Below are positions 43,337 through 51,718 of a stretch of 57,257 bases of DNA, one piece after another. The first letter of the stretch is position 1; every line of letters begins with the position of its first letter. Position numbers and translations under genes: made by a program. This stretch comes from Deltaproteobacteria bacterium RIFCSPHIGHO2_02_FULL_44_16 (GTDB lineage Bacteria; UBA10199; 2-02-FULL-44-16). Where the stretch lies: NCBI GenBank assembly GCA_001798185.1, contig MGRM01000003.1:1-57257 (forward strand). The letters are read 5' to 3'. Below the pieces are notes generated by a model. That model was not told the origin of the DNA. It ran no database searches and saw nothing but the letters and a program-made list of their open reading frames with translations.

Positions 43337-43597
43337 TCAGTGGTAATCGTATCCTTTGAGCACTTCACTATTCGTCGGAAAAAAAGAATCGACGAGTATA
43401 TTTTTCATCACTTTTAAAAGAGAGGGCGACAGCTCCATTTTGTATCGGCGATTATAAAATGGAATGCGAAGGCTCATAAGATACTGAAGAGTACGACGCG
43501 AAACAATGTAATCATCATTGTCTAAAGGAAAAAGATGGGAAACTTTTTTGATATTTTTATCAACCTGATGAAAGCGGAGTTGATGAATCTTGGACAT
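43337..43597 (-). CDS. Small hypothetical protein (uncertain)
   Basis: 86 residues, starting MSKIHQLRFHQVDKNIKK. Basic, no signal peptide, no recognised family, with a helical second half ending GYDYH. No ribosome binding site stands out. It is supported only by length of open frame and codon usage in keeping with neighbours. Confidence 0.4.
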   Translation of the reverse strand: MSKIHQLRFHQVDKNIKKVSHLFPLDNDDYIVSRRTLQYLMSLRIPFYNRRYKMELSPSLLKVMKNILVDSFFPTNSEVLKGYDYH

Positions 43598-43668
43598 GAC
43601 ATGATAGTCTCACAAAGCGCCTCATCGATCACTCGTCACGACACTCTTGCTTCTTCATGGTAAGAATG

Positions 43669-43812
43669 TAAGAATCGATCTCCAAAATTTTCTATTGTTT
43701 TCGGGTCCTGCCGCCTGCGGCATTCCGGAGTCTTCGCGACTATGCGAAGACGTCCGAAATAGCGCTCCGGCGTCACCCCCAATTAATTATCTCTTTTGGA
43801 GATCGATTCTTA
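43669..43812. repeat. MITE-like palindromic element, family R2 (divergent outer stem)
   Basis: TAAGAATCGATCTCCAAAA and its exact inverse TTTTGGAGATCGATTCTTA, 19 of 19 paired, around the CGGGTCCTGCC core. The stem sequence differs from the other three copies, yet the two arms match each other. It ends 24 bases before prpD. Confidence 0.9.
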
Positions 43813-43835
43813 TCAGAATATTCCGAGGAGGAATC

Positions 43836-45344
43836 ATGCAGCAGCATCATGTTCGTGTGTACGCTTCAAAAGAGAAACTTCCCAAAGAAGAACAGCTTGC
43901 TTGGAAAATGGCTGAACTCGCAGCTCATAATACTAGTTACGAATCCGATACATTAGAGATGGTCGGCAATCGCATCATTGACAATGCAGCAGTTGCGATC
44001 GCCGCGATCAACCGCGCCCCGATCAAAGCCGCACGCGCGCAAGCTCTTGCGCATCCGCGAAAAGATGGAGCTACCCTTTTCGGGATGCCACACGATCAAA
44101 CCTTTGAGTGCGAGTGGGCTGCATGGGCTAATGGCGTTGCGGTGCGTGAACTCGACATGCACGATACTTTTCTCGCTGCTGACTATTCTCATCCAGGAGA
44201 TACAATTCCTGCAATCATCGCAGTCGCACAGCAAACCAATAAAAGTGGAAAAGATATTCTTCCTGCAATTCTGACGGCGTATGAAATCCAAATGAATCTC
44301 GTCAAAAATATTTGTCTTCACGAATTTAAAAAAGATCATATTGCCCATCTTGCTCCAGCCATCGCTGCTGGACTTGGAACACTTCTGAAACTCGATACAG
44401 AAACAATCTTTCATGCCATCGGTCAGAGTGTTCATCTCTCCTTTTCTACTCGACAGGCGCGCAAAGGAGAAATTTCAAGTTGGAAAGCTTTTGCTCCTGC
44501 ATTTGCAGCAAAACTCGCTATTGAAGCAACAGATCGAGCGATGCGCGGCGAAAAATCTCCAACCCCGATTTATGAAGGCGAGGATAGTGTGATTGCCTGG
44601 ATGCTTGGAGGGAAAAAAACCTGCTACGCCGTTTTCTTACCCGAGACAGGGGAATCTTGCCGAACTATTTTGGAATCATATACGAAAGAACATTCGGCTG
44701 AATACCAATCGCAAGCCTTAATCGACATGGCGTTTCGTTTACATGAACGAAAACTGAATTTTTCAGAAATCAACGAAGTTGTGATTCGCACAAGTCATCA
44801 TACGCACTATGTGATTGGCACTGGCTCTGGTGATCCTCAAAAATTTGATCCCGATGCCACACGTGAAACACTCGATCATAGCGCCATGTATATTCTCGCC
44901 GTCGCTTGGGAAGACGGCACATGGCATCACATCAAAAGTTATACAAGCGAGAGAGCTCACAGACAGTCGACAGCGCAGCTGTGGAAAAAAATTCGGACGG
45001 AAGAGAGTGAAGAGTGGACGAAAGCCTATCATGATGCAGACCCATCCAAGAAAAAATTTGGAGCTGAAATCATCGTGACAATGAACGACGGAACCAAAAT
45101 CACCGAGCGCTTGGAGAATGCAAACGCTCATGTCAATGGAGCTCGTCCTTTCAGACGTCCTGAATATATCCACAAATTTACAACCATCACCGAAGGCTTG
45201 CTCGAGAAAAAAGAGACCGATCGTTTTCTGACACTTCTCAATTCACTTGAAAAACTTTCGGCCGATGATCTCAAAAAACTCCTTCCTGTTCTTCCACACG
45301 GAAAACTCGAAACTGCAACCAGAGATCAGCGGGGAATTTTTTAG
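43836..45344 (+). CDS. MmgE/PrpD family protein (2-methylcitrate dehydratase-like)
   Basis: 502 residues from ATG 43836, with GAGGAGG 5 bases upstream; the longer frame runs through a repeat. Family signs: DNAAVAIAAINRAPI, GMPHDQTFECEWAAWANGVAVRELDMHDTFLAADYSHPGDTIPAIIAVAQQ, and HLAPAIAAGLGTLLKLDTE. PrpD dehydrates 2-methylcitrate in propionate degradation. No prpB or prpC is adjacent, so the function may differ. The C-terminal part (SADDLKKLLPVLPHGKLE) is conserved in the family. Confidence 0.88.
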   Translation: MQQHHVRVYASKEKLPKEEQLAWKMAELAAHNTSYESDTLEMVGNRIIDNAAVAIAAINRAPIKAARAQALAHPRKDGATLFGMPHDQTFECEWAAWANGVAVRELDMHDTFLAADYSHPGDTIPAIIAVAQQTNKSGKDILPAILTAYEIQMNLVKNICLHEFKKDHIAHLAPAIAAGLGTLLKLDTETIFHAIGQSVHLSFSTRQARKGEISSWKAFAPAFAAKLAIEATDRAMRGEKSPTPIYEGEDSVIAWMLGGKKTCYAVFLPETGESCRTILESYTKEHSAEYQSQALIDMAFRLHERKLNFSEINEVVIRTSHHTHYVIGTGSGDPQKFDPDATRETLDHSAMYILAVAWEDGTWHHIKSYTSERAHRQSTAQLWKKIRTEESEEWTKAYHDADPSKKKFGAEIIVTMNDGTKITERLENANAHVNGARPFRRPEYIHKFTTITEGLLEKKETDRFLTLLNSLEKLSADDLKKLLPVLPHGKLETATRDQRGIF

Positions 45345-45466
45345 TTTTTTGGGGCCTTACCGCCCCAGCCTTTGAAGCCTTATCCTCAAAAAAGCATTTC
45401 TCCTGAAAAAGGTATGTAAAAAGATTAATAAAACCAATTATTTACCAAGAAAACCCCCGCAAGGGG

Positions 45467-45880
45467 TTGGCAAAGATATTGCATTCACAAGAGTACATGG
45501 ATCCTTTAAAAGGAAAAAAAGTGGGTGGTGATTATGGTTCTCGGCGAAAAGTCCTCTCTGAATCCTCGCATCAAGTGGCACGTTCAGCAGGCCAGCGACA
45601 TCCGCAAGCATTAGCGTCTGAGACTCATAAAAAGGGGGCATTTGGAACAAATGCCACGTATAAACAAGGAAAGCTTTCCGGTGCTGGATCTCCCTATAAA
45701 CGCTCGCTTCATCATCATTTGGAAGCAGGAACCGCTCCGACGCAATCCTCATCTGCAAAACCCCCGTCCACAAAAGCCATTCTCTCTTTTTTAGATCGAA
45801 TCATTGCTGACGATCAACTCTCTTCCCAAGCGAATATCTTCAAAACCGTTAAAGAGGCCTCCAAAAAGCAGATTGGATAG
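45467..45880 (+). CDS. Basic Gly/Ser/His-rich small protein, unknown
   Basis: Up to 137 residues; TTG 45467 (after AAGGGG) or ATG 45497 could start it. Gly, Ser, Lys and His dominate (KKVGGDYGSRRKVLSES; AGSPYKRSLHHHLEAG), followed by an amphipathic C-terminal helix (TKAILSFLDRIIADDQ). There is no family I know. A competing minus-strand frame at 45438-45773 is less plausible. It lies between prpD-like and rpmE. Confidence 0.5.
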   Translation: MAKILHSQEYMDPLKGKKVGGDYGSRRKVLSESSHQVARSAGQRHPQALASETHKKGAFGTNATYKQGKLSGAGSPYKRSLHHHLEAGTAPTQSSSAKPPSTKAILSFLDRIIADDQLSSQANIFKTVKEASKKQIG

Positions 45881-45939
45881 TGCTTGCAAAGCTTTTACCC
45901 TCATGTTAGCTGACCCACCGCTTTGTTTATGGAGTTTCT

Positions 45940-46152
45940 ATGAAAGAAAACATTCATCCTAAAAGCAGTGACGTGACGATCACCTGTGCTTGCGGCACAA
46001 AAATTGAGACCCGCTCAACCATGGGGAAAGATTTCAGCGTTGAAATTTGTTCTCACTGCCATCCCTTCTTTACGGGCAAACAAAAGCTTGTCGACACCGC
46101 AGGACGAATCGAACGATTCCAGAAAAGATACCAAAAAACGAAACCTTCATAG
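45940..46152 (+). CDS. rpmE: 50S ribosomal protein L31
   Basis: 70 residues. The zinc-binding C+ form: Cys16, Cys18, Cys37 and Cys40 are all present (TCACGTK and [10 protein letters not shown]). GGAG lies 6 bases before the ATG. It is followed by prfA and prmC, a conserved arrangement. Confidence 0.96.
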   Translation: MKENIHPKSSDVTITCACGTKIETRSTMGKDFSVEICSHCHPFFTGKQKLVDTAGRIERFQKRYQKTKPS

Positions 46153-46194
46153 CTGCCTCCATTTTTTCTATCCCTCATTCCTTGGGAGGCGCAC

Positions 46195-47271
46195 ATGTTT
46201 GAACAATTAAAAGCAGTTGAAAAACGTTTCGATGAATTGACCCAAAGACTTTCCGAACCTACTGTTTTGTCTGATCAACCTTTATATCGAAAACTTGCTC
46301 AAGAACATGCTCACTTAAAGAGGCTCGTCGAGGTGTATCGACAATATCAAAAAAACAAGCGCGATCTGGAACAAAACCGTCGTTTACTTGCAGAAGAAAA
46401 AGATGAAGTCTTATGTGAAATGGCGCGAGAAGAGCTTCTGCAACTCGAAGAGGAAAAGTCAAAACAAGCAGCGGAATTACAGATGCTTTTACTTCCACCG
46501 GACCCCAATGATGAAAAAAATATTCTTCTGGAAATCCGCGCGGGGACAGGTGGTGAAGAAGCAGCGCTTTTTGCTTCCGATCTTTTTCGCATGTACCAAC
46601 GCTATGCCGAAGTGAATAAATGGAATGTGGAAATTCTCGAACAAAGTTCCACCGGACGGAACGGGCTCAAAGAACTCATCGCCCTCATTTCTGGGAAAAG
46701 TGTTTACAGTAAATTAAAATACGAAAGTGGTGTTCATCGTGTGCAACGCGTTCCTGAAACTGAAGCCTCCGGGAGAATTCACACCTCGGCCGTAACCGTC
46801 GCGGTTCTTCCTGAAGCTGAAGAGATAGATGTGACGATCGAAGACAAAGATCTTCGGATCGACGTTTTTCGTGCCTCGGGGCCAGGAGGTCAGGGAGTGA
46901 ACCGCACCGATTCAGCTGTTCGTCTAACGCATCTCCCCTCAGGCATTGTTGTTGCCTGCCAAGATGAACGAAGTCAGCATAAGAATAAAGCTCGCGCGAT
47001 GAAAATTTTGCGATCAAAACTTTTAGACATGGAACAACAAAAACAGGAAGCCGAAAGATCTGCGACACGAAAATCACAAGTAGGGACAGGCGATCGAAGT
47101 GAAAAAATTCGCACATACAATTTCCCTCAGAATCGTGTTACGGATCATCGTATTGGCTACACGATTCACAATTTAAGTGTTGTCATGGATGGAGATATCG
47201 AAGAGCTCATTACAAAATTGCGTACTTATTTTCAAACCGAACAACTGAAAGAATCCGCTTCTGCTTTATGA
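46195..47271 (+). CDS. prfA: Peptide chain release factor 1
   Basis: Terminates translation at UAA and UAG. It is 358 residues. The class I GGQ motif is in [19 protein letters not shown] near residue 230, where PrmC methylates the Gln. [29 protein letters not shown] and HNLSVVMDG follow the family. The gene is preceded by GGGAGG; a complementary GCCTCC lies 24 bases upstream of it (see findings). It overlaps prmC by 4 bases. Confidence 0.97.
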   Translation: MFEQLKAVEKRFDELTQRLSEPTVLSDQPLYRKLAQEHAHLKRLVEVYRQYQKNKRDLEQNRRLLAEEKDEVLCEMAREELLQLEEEKSKQAAELQMLLLPPDPNDEKNILLEIRAGTGGEEAALFASDLFRMYQRYAEVNKWNVEILEQSSTGRNGLKELIALISGKSVYSKLKYESGVHRVQRVPETEASGRIHTSAVTVAVLPEAEEIDVTIEDKDLRIDVFRASGPGGQGVNRTDSAVRLTHLPSGIVVACQDERSQHKNKARAMKILRSKLLDMEQQKQEAERSATRKSQVGTGDRSEKIRTYNFPQNRVTDHRIGYTIHNLSVVMDGDIEELITKLRTYFQTEQLKESASAL

Positions 47272-48143
47272 ATATTAACGAATCCCTTACACTCACGGTA
47301 AAAAAATTCGAAGCCGCTGGTATTCTCTCTGCACAGCTCGATGCTGAGGTCCTTTTAGCACATCTGCTTCGCTGCACCCGCGCTGATCTCATGTTGCAAC
47401 GAAACACTGATCTCACAAAAGATCAGATCCGCACGTTTGAATCTTTTCTGAAACGCCGTCAGGCACGAGAACCCATAGCGTACATTACGGGCACAAAAGA
47501 ATTCTGGTCTCTTCCTCTTCATGTCACTCCCGACGTTCTCATTCCGCGACCAGAGACAGAACACCTGGTGGAAGCTGCGCTAGAAATAATGCCGCAGCTT
47601 GTCCGCCGAAGCCTTGGCGAAGGAGGATCGCCCCTACATATTTTGGAAATCGGCACGGGAAGTGGCTGTATCACGATGGCGTTGGCACATGAACTTCTCA
47701 ATGCACAATTTACGGTCATTGATATCAGCGAACGAGCACTTGCTCTGGCAAAAGAGAATTTACAATTTGCGCAGGATCGCGTTACGTTTTTGAACACAAA
47801 TCTTTTTGAAGAACTTTCTTCCACATCGAAATTTGATCTCATTCTTTCCAATCCACCATATCTTTCAGCATCTGATATGGAAGCGTGCGAACCCGAACTT
47901 CTCTTTGAACCACGCGAAGCACTGTATGGTGGAAAAGATGGTTTAGAGATCATTCGTCAGATTCTCTTATCAGCCCCCTCTCACCTTACTTCTCACGGAT
48001 GGGTCCTTCTCGAAATAGGCGCCACCCAAGCTGATGCCGTAAAAACCATCGCTTCCACGCCGATCGACAATTACGACTACATCACCACCAAAAGAGACTT
48101 GGCACAAAAAGAACGAGTCATCGGCTTTCGAAAAAAACATTAA
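47268..48143 (+). CDS. prmC: Release factor glutamine methyltransferase PrmC
   Basis: Methylates the GGQ glutamine of RF1 and RF2. It is 291 residues. An N-terminal helical domain leads to [20 protein letters not shown], then the SAM motif [15 protein letters not shown] near 121-135, and the substrate motif NPPYLSASD near 190. It overlaps prfA by 4 bases (ATGA). Confidence 0.96.
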   Translation: MNINESLTLTVKKFEAAGILSAQLDAEVLLAHLLRCTRADLMLQRNTDLTKDQIRTFESFLKRRQAREPIAYITGTKEFWSLPLHVTPDVLIPRPETEHLVEAALEIMPQLVRRSLGEGGSPLHILEIGTGSGCITMALAHELLNAQFTVIDISERALALAKENLQFAQDRVTFLNTNLFEELSSTSKFDLILSNPPYLSASDMEACEPELLFEPREALYGGKDGLEIIRQILLSAPSHLTSHGWVLLEIGATQADAVKTIASTPIDNYDYITTKRDLAQKERVIGFRKKH

Positions 48144-48191
48144 ATTTTAAGACTTTTGAGCCTCATCAAAATATGTTACCCTTTCGTAGCT

Positions 48192-48947
48192 ATGCTCTTG
48201 ATTCCTTTGATTTATCTCAAAGATGGAAAAGCCATGCGCCTTGAACAATCCGCTTTGTCTCTTTTTCAAGAAGATATTGTTGCCATGGCTAAAAATTTAC
48301 AAAGCGCCGGTATCGACACCCTCTTTATCATCGATCTCAATTTTTCTCACACCGGAACAAGTCCTCATCTTCCCCTTATTCAACAGATTATCGAGCAAGG
48401 CTCGAAAGTAATTCTTGGTGGCAATGCACGAAGCATCCAAAGCATTACCCCTTATATCGAATCAGGAGTGGAACAGGTGGTCTTTGGTTCCACGGCCTAT
48501 CAACATCCAAAATTGGTGCAAGAAGCTTGCGAAATTTTTCCCGAAAAAATCGCAGCGCATATTGACGTCAAAGCAGGACGGGTAGTGGTTCCAGGATGGA
48601 CCGTTGCCGCAAATAAAACTGCGCTTGATTATGTGGAACGCTTTCGCGATTACGGAATGAAAACGATTTTCTATTCTGACGTCAATGCCGATGAAAAATT
48701 ATCACCAGACAATTTTGAAAGCACGCTGCAGTTTTGTAAAAAAGCAAAAATGCATGTCTTTATCACTTCTGAAATCTCCGAAGCTTCTGATGTGGAACAC
48801 TTTGTGACGCTTGGAGCTCCTCATCTTAAAGCCTTAGTTCTTACCAAAGCATTTTATAAACAACTCATTGATGTCAAAGCTTCCCTCTCACTCATCTCCG
48901 ATCTCCTCGTCGATGCAACGAATGACACCACGTTGATGGAAGAGTAA
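48192..48947 (+). CDS. HisA/HisF-like TIM-barrel protein, probably non-histidine
   Basis: 251 residues from ATG 48192. The opening MLLIPLIYLKDGKAMRLEQSA is close to HisA (I-P-x-x-D-L-x-D-G), but the first catalytic Asp, in the AIDLKDG position, is Tyr. HIDVKAGRVVVPGWT keeps the second Asp. The family's C-terminal phosphate loops are lost: TSEISEASD stands where SGGI is expected, and LTKAF for VGRAL. So it probably does not do the histidine-pathway isomerisation. It follows prmC by 48 bases. No other his gene is here. The 5' part of the frame (48156) is less likely. Confidence 0.7.
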   Translation: MLLIPLIYLKDGKAMRLEQSALSLFQEDIVAMAKNLQSAGIDTLFIIDLNFSHTGTSPHLPLIQQIIEQGSKVILGGNARSIQSITPYIESGVEQVVFGSTAYQHPKLVQEACEIFPEKIAAHIDVKAGRVVVPGWTVAANKTALDYVERFRDYGMKTIFYSDVNADEKLSPDNFESTLQFCKKAKMHVFITSEISEASDVEHFVTLGAPHLKALVLTKAFYKQLIDVKASLSLISDLLVDATNDTTLMEE

Positions 48948-48956
48948 ACCACTGTT

Positions 48957-49030
48957 GTCATTCCCGCATGTAGTAAGCGGGAATCCAGAAAGCATCGAAA
49001 ACACTGGATCCCTGCTTTCGCAGGGATGAC
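48957..49030. repeat. Palindromic repeat, family R1
   Basis: GTCATTCCCGCatgtagtaaGCGGGAATCC then GGATCCCTGCtttcGCAGGGATGAC. It lies at the convergent end of the HisA-like and tail-anchored genes. Confidence 0.9.
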
Positions 49031-49072
49031 AACAAATGATCAAAAGACATTTATGAGATGAACTCTAGCGAT

Positions 49073-50245
49073 CTAAGGAATAAATTTTAATGTCAGGGTC
49101 CCAATACCGATAAGCGCAAGAGCAAGAAGTGAAAGATAAAAAATCATGGTCACAAAACGTGGTTTTCCTGGTTTTCCCAAATTCCCCCACTGCCACCACG
49201 GAACAAAACGATGTGCCGATTCCTCAAAAATTTCCGGATCAACAAATGCTCCGAAAGGAGATCGTCCTTTTTTTTGTTTTACAAATTTATTTTTTCCAAG
49301 ATGTTCACGTGAAATACCGAGTTCTGCTGCTGTGCGTGCTTCCAGGCTTTCTGATAAAAATTTTCCCTGTGCCTCTTTCTGGCTCTGAAAAAGTTCTTGT
49401 CCTTGAGAAGCCGTTAAACCAAGATAAAGAAGTTTTTCACTGGTGAAACCTTCTTTTCCAAAAAGATCACCGGGATTCAGTGAGCGCATCTGCTGCGCAA
49501 GTTCTGAGAACGCCTTGAAACGAGCGTATTTTTCAACTTTTCCCCCTTGAAGAAGTAAATCGGAAATGACAATCGCACCCTCACCTTTTGGGACGAGACC
49601 TCGAAAACGAAAATTATTGATAAGAGAAAGATCGATAGATTTTCCGATCGTGCGATGAGCAAGGCCTTGAAAAAATTCTCTAAATCCCGCGAGTGTTTTT
49701 TCTCCTAAAATCGTTTTGCCATCGGGTTGTTTTTGTCCCACCACAAATCCTTCTTCAAAAACACGACGGATGAGTTCATAGACGCGATGAAGTCGATCCT
49801 TTCCAGCTTCAAAAGGAGAGAGCCCAGAAATTCCTCCCCGAAGACTTCGAGTTTCTCCGGCTTTTTGTTCCTCTTTTTTTTCTACTTTTTTCTCCGTCTC
49901 CGTTTTCTTTTTTTCAGCCTCGTGCGCTTCCTGAGTTGTCTTCTTTCCCTCTTTGGCATCGGGTTTCACTTGGTCTGGCGGGACTTTCGGTTTTCCTTGA
50001 GGAGGAGGGTCGCGGCGATCTTGAATCACAAGCTCGGTTCCAGGAATTCGTAATTGTTGGTACAGAGAGAGAACTGACTGCGGTTGCTGTTGTCGGAGAA
50101 CATCAGGAAGACGGCGAACAAGTTCATAGACAGGAGTGCCCTGAGTAAGTTCTATAAGATGAGCAAAGGCATTCTCCGTTTCAGGCGAGCCTGACTCATA
50201 ATGTCGCACGTATTCACTGACCTTTTTTTCAATTTTGTCATTCAT
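49073..50245 (-). CDS. C-terminally anchored protein with charged linker, unknown
   Basis: 390 residues. N-terminal helical part (1-80), a Lys/Glu/Pro linker (about 80-135, with KKTETEKKVEKKEEQKAGE), a folded middle domain (140-330; FVVGQKQPDGKTILGEKTLAGFREFFQGL) and one C-terminal membrane helix (FVTMIFYLSLLALALIGIGTLTL, about 364-386) with four residues after it, as in tail-anchored proteins. No signal peptide. I do not recognise the middle domain. It lies 24 bases or more from any neighbour on its strand. Confidence 0.75.
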   Translation of the reverse strand: MNDKIEKKVSEYVRHYESGSPETENAFAHLIELTQGTPVYELVRRLPDVLRQQQPQSVLSLYQQLRIPGTELVIQDRRDPPPQGKPKVPPDQVKPDAKEGKKTTQEAHEAEKKKTETEKKVEKKEEQKAGETRSLRGGISGLSPFEAGKDRLHRVYELIRRVFEEGFVVGQKQPDGKTILGEKTLAGFREFFQGLAHRTIGKSIDLSLINNFRFRGLVPKGEGAIVISDLLLQGGKVEKYARFKAFSELAQQMRSLNPGDLFGKEGFTSEKLLYLGLTASQGQELFQSQKEAQGKFLSESLEARTAAELGISREHLGKNKFVKQKKGRSPFGAFVDPEIFEESAHRFVPWWQWGNLGKPGKPRFVTMIFYLSLLALALIGIGTLTLKFIP

Positions 50246-50329
50246 ATTTTCTTTAAATATTAAGTAATTATAAAGATTTATTCAAGAAACTCAACAGCAT
50301 TCTCATACTCACTCTCATGATATAGGCAG

Positions 50330-50530
50330 AGAAGAAATCAAAGGTTGAAGCAAAGTCCGAATCATTTTCTGCGATTGCGGTAGCGATCGCTCAAAATTTT
50401 AAATCGTTTGAGTTTTCCGATCACGTTTTCATTCAAGAACCGCTGATTTGTTGTTGCGATGCTTGACCTTCAGATATTTCTTCGAACGAGGCCCATAAAC
50501 CCTTTTTCTCTTTTTAGGTTTTTCGTCGTT
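50330..50530 (-). pseudogene. Relic of an IS5-type DDE transposase (C-terminus)
   Basis: On the minus strand one frame gives KPKKRKRVYGPRSKKYLK. After a one-base shift it gives FLNENVIGKLKRFKILSDRYRNRR, then a stop and FGLCFNL. NVIGKLKRFKILSxRYRNRRxxFGLxFNL is the C-terminal signature of IS5-family transposases. Frameshift and stop show it is dead. It fills most of the 350-base gap between the tail-anchored gene and the formimidoyltransferase. Confidence 0.7.
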
Positions 50531-50558
50531 TCCCCTCTATTGCGCTCAGGTTTCCCCT
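50528..50558 (+). promoter_or_regulatory. Candidate operator: two GTTTCCCCT direct repeats
   Basis: Identical to 7825-7855 and 49-79 bases before ATG 50607. It borders the transposase relic, so a mobile origin is possible. Confidence 0.4.
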
Positions 50559-50606
50559 GAAGTTTCACTCTTTCTTTCAGCAATAAAAAATGTCATGGGC
50601 ATCACC

Positions 50607-51575
50607 ATGAAATGGATTGAATGTGTCCCCAATATCAGCGAGGGGAAAAATCAGATTATTCTGGATACTCTTTCCGCAGAAATAAAAAAATTTTCAGGTG
50701 TAAAACTTCTTGATGTCGATTCTGGAAAATCAACCAACCGAACTGTTTTTACTTTTGTCGGAGATCCAAAAACTCTTGAAAAAGCCATATACCAATTTGT
50801 CATAAAAGCATTAAAGCTCATCGACATGCAAACCCATACTGGATTACATCCTCGCCTTGGCGCTGTCGATGTTCTTCCGTTTGTTCCACTTTTTGAAAGT
50901 ACGATCACCGAATGCATTGAACTTGCCCACCGAGTTGGAAAACGTATTGGAGATGAACTCCAAATTCCTGTCTATATGTATGCAAAAGCAGCAACGAATG
51001 ATCAACGCATTCGCCTTCATGATATTCGCAAAGGTGAATATGAAGGCCTCGAACAAAAGTTACAAGATCCTCTCTGGAAACCTGATTACGGTCTCGCAAA
51101 ATTCGTTCCTCAAAGCGGAGCTCTGGTGATCGGCGCACGTGAGCTGATGATTGCGTATAATATTCATCTCGACACAAAAGATGTCAGCCTTGCAAAAAAA
51201 ATTGCATCTCTCATTCGCGAATCAGGAACTGGGAAGAAACTCAAAGGCTGTCAAGCCATGGGCTGGTTCATACCGGAATATCACTGTGCACAAATAAGCA
51301 CGAATCTGCATGATATCAATGCAACACCGCTTCATCTTGTTTATGAAACATGTTGTGAGCTTGCAAAGACTTTGAGAACAAACGTAACGGGAAGTGAAAT
51401 TATCGGCATGGTTCCAAAAAAGTCTTTAATCGATTCTGGAAAATATTTTGCACCATCAAAATCTCTTTCAGAAAATGAACTTATTTCAGTTGCTATCGAT
51501 AAACTTGGACTCAATCGATTTCATCAGTTTGAGCTTCAAGAAAAAATTATTGAAAAAAAGCTCGGATCTCAGTGA
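50607..51575 (+). CDS. Glutamate formimidoyltransferase
   Basis: Transfers the formimino group of formiminoglutamate to tetrahydrofolate in histidine degradation. It is 322 residues from ATG 50607 (ATG 50595 also possible). The opening MKWIECVPNISEGKN is diagnostic for FTCD N-domains. DSGKSTNRTVFTFVGDP, THTGLHPRLGAVDVLPFVPL (catalytic His) and YEGLEQKL, FVPQSGALVIGARELMIAYNI also match. It lacks the fused cyclodeaminase domain of mammalian FTCD. No hut gene is adjacent. The stop abuts an R4 repeat. Confidence 0.9.
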   Translation: MKWIECVPNISEGKNQIILDTLSAEIKKFSGVKLLDVDSGKSTNRTVFTFVGDPKTLEKAIYQFVIKALKLIDMQTHTGLHPRLGAVDVLPFVPLFESTITECIELAHRVGKRIGDELQIPVYMYAKAATNDQRIRLHDIRKGEYEGLEQKLQDPLWKPDYGLAKFVPQSGALVIGARELMIAYNIHLDTKDVSLAKKIASLIRESGTGKKLKGCQAMGWFIPEYHCAQISTNLHDINATPLHLVYETCCELAKTLRTNVTGSEIIGMVPKKSLIDSGKYFAPSKSLSENELISVAIDKLGLNRFHQFELQEKIIEKKLGSQ

Positions 51576-51718
51576 AAAGTCTCTCGGAGGCGACCTCTCA
51601 CTACGTCAAAAATCCTCAAACGCCGGATTTTTGCCTGCGCTTCAGCCTGCTGTGCATTGAGGCTTCGTTTCCAGCGTCTGAAGACGCCGCTCGAGGCTCG
51701 CCTCCTACGGCCTTTTCA
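51574..51718. repeat. Dispersed inverted-repeat element, family R4, running into a coding sequence
   Basis: Near-identical to 8942-9093, with GAAAAGTCTCTCGGAGGCG at one end and an inverted CGCCTCCTACGGCCTTTTC at the other. It encodes the last 33 or so codons and the stop of the UGPase-like gene on the minus strand. Confidence 0.92.

Noticed and set aside
45345-45372. Rho-independent terminator after prpD-like
   Set aside because: GGGGC/GCCCC forms a short stem, but the T-run precedes it instead of following it on either strand.
45438-45773. Minus-strand 111-codon ORF
   Set aside because: It competes with the plus-strand basic protein; no ribosome binding site and an unbalanced composition.
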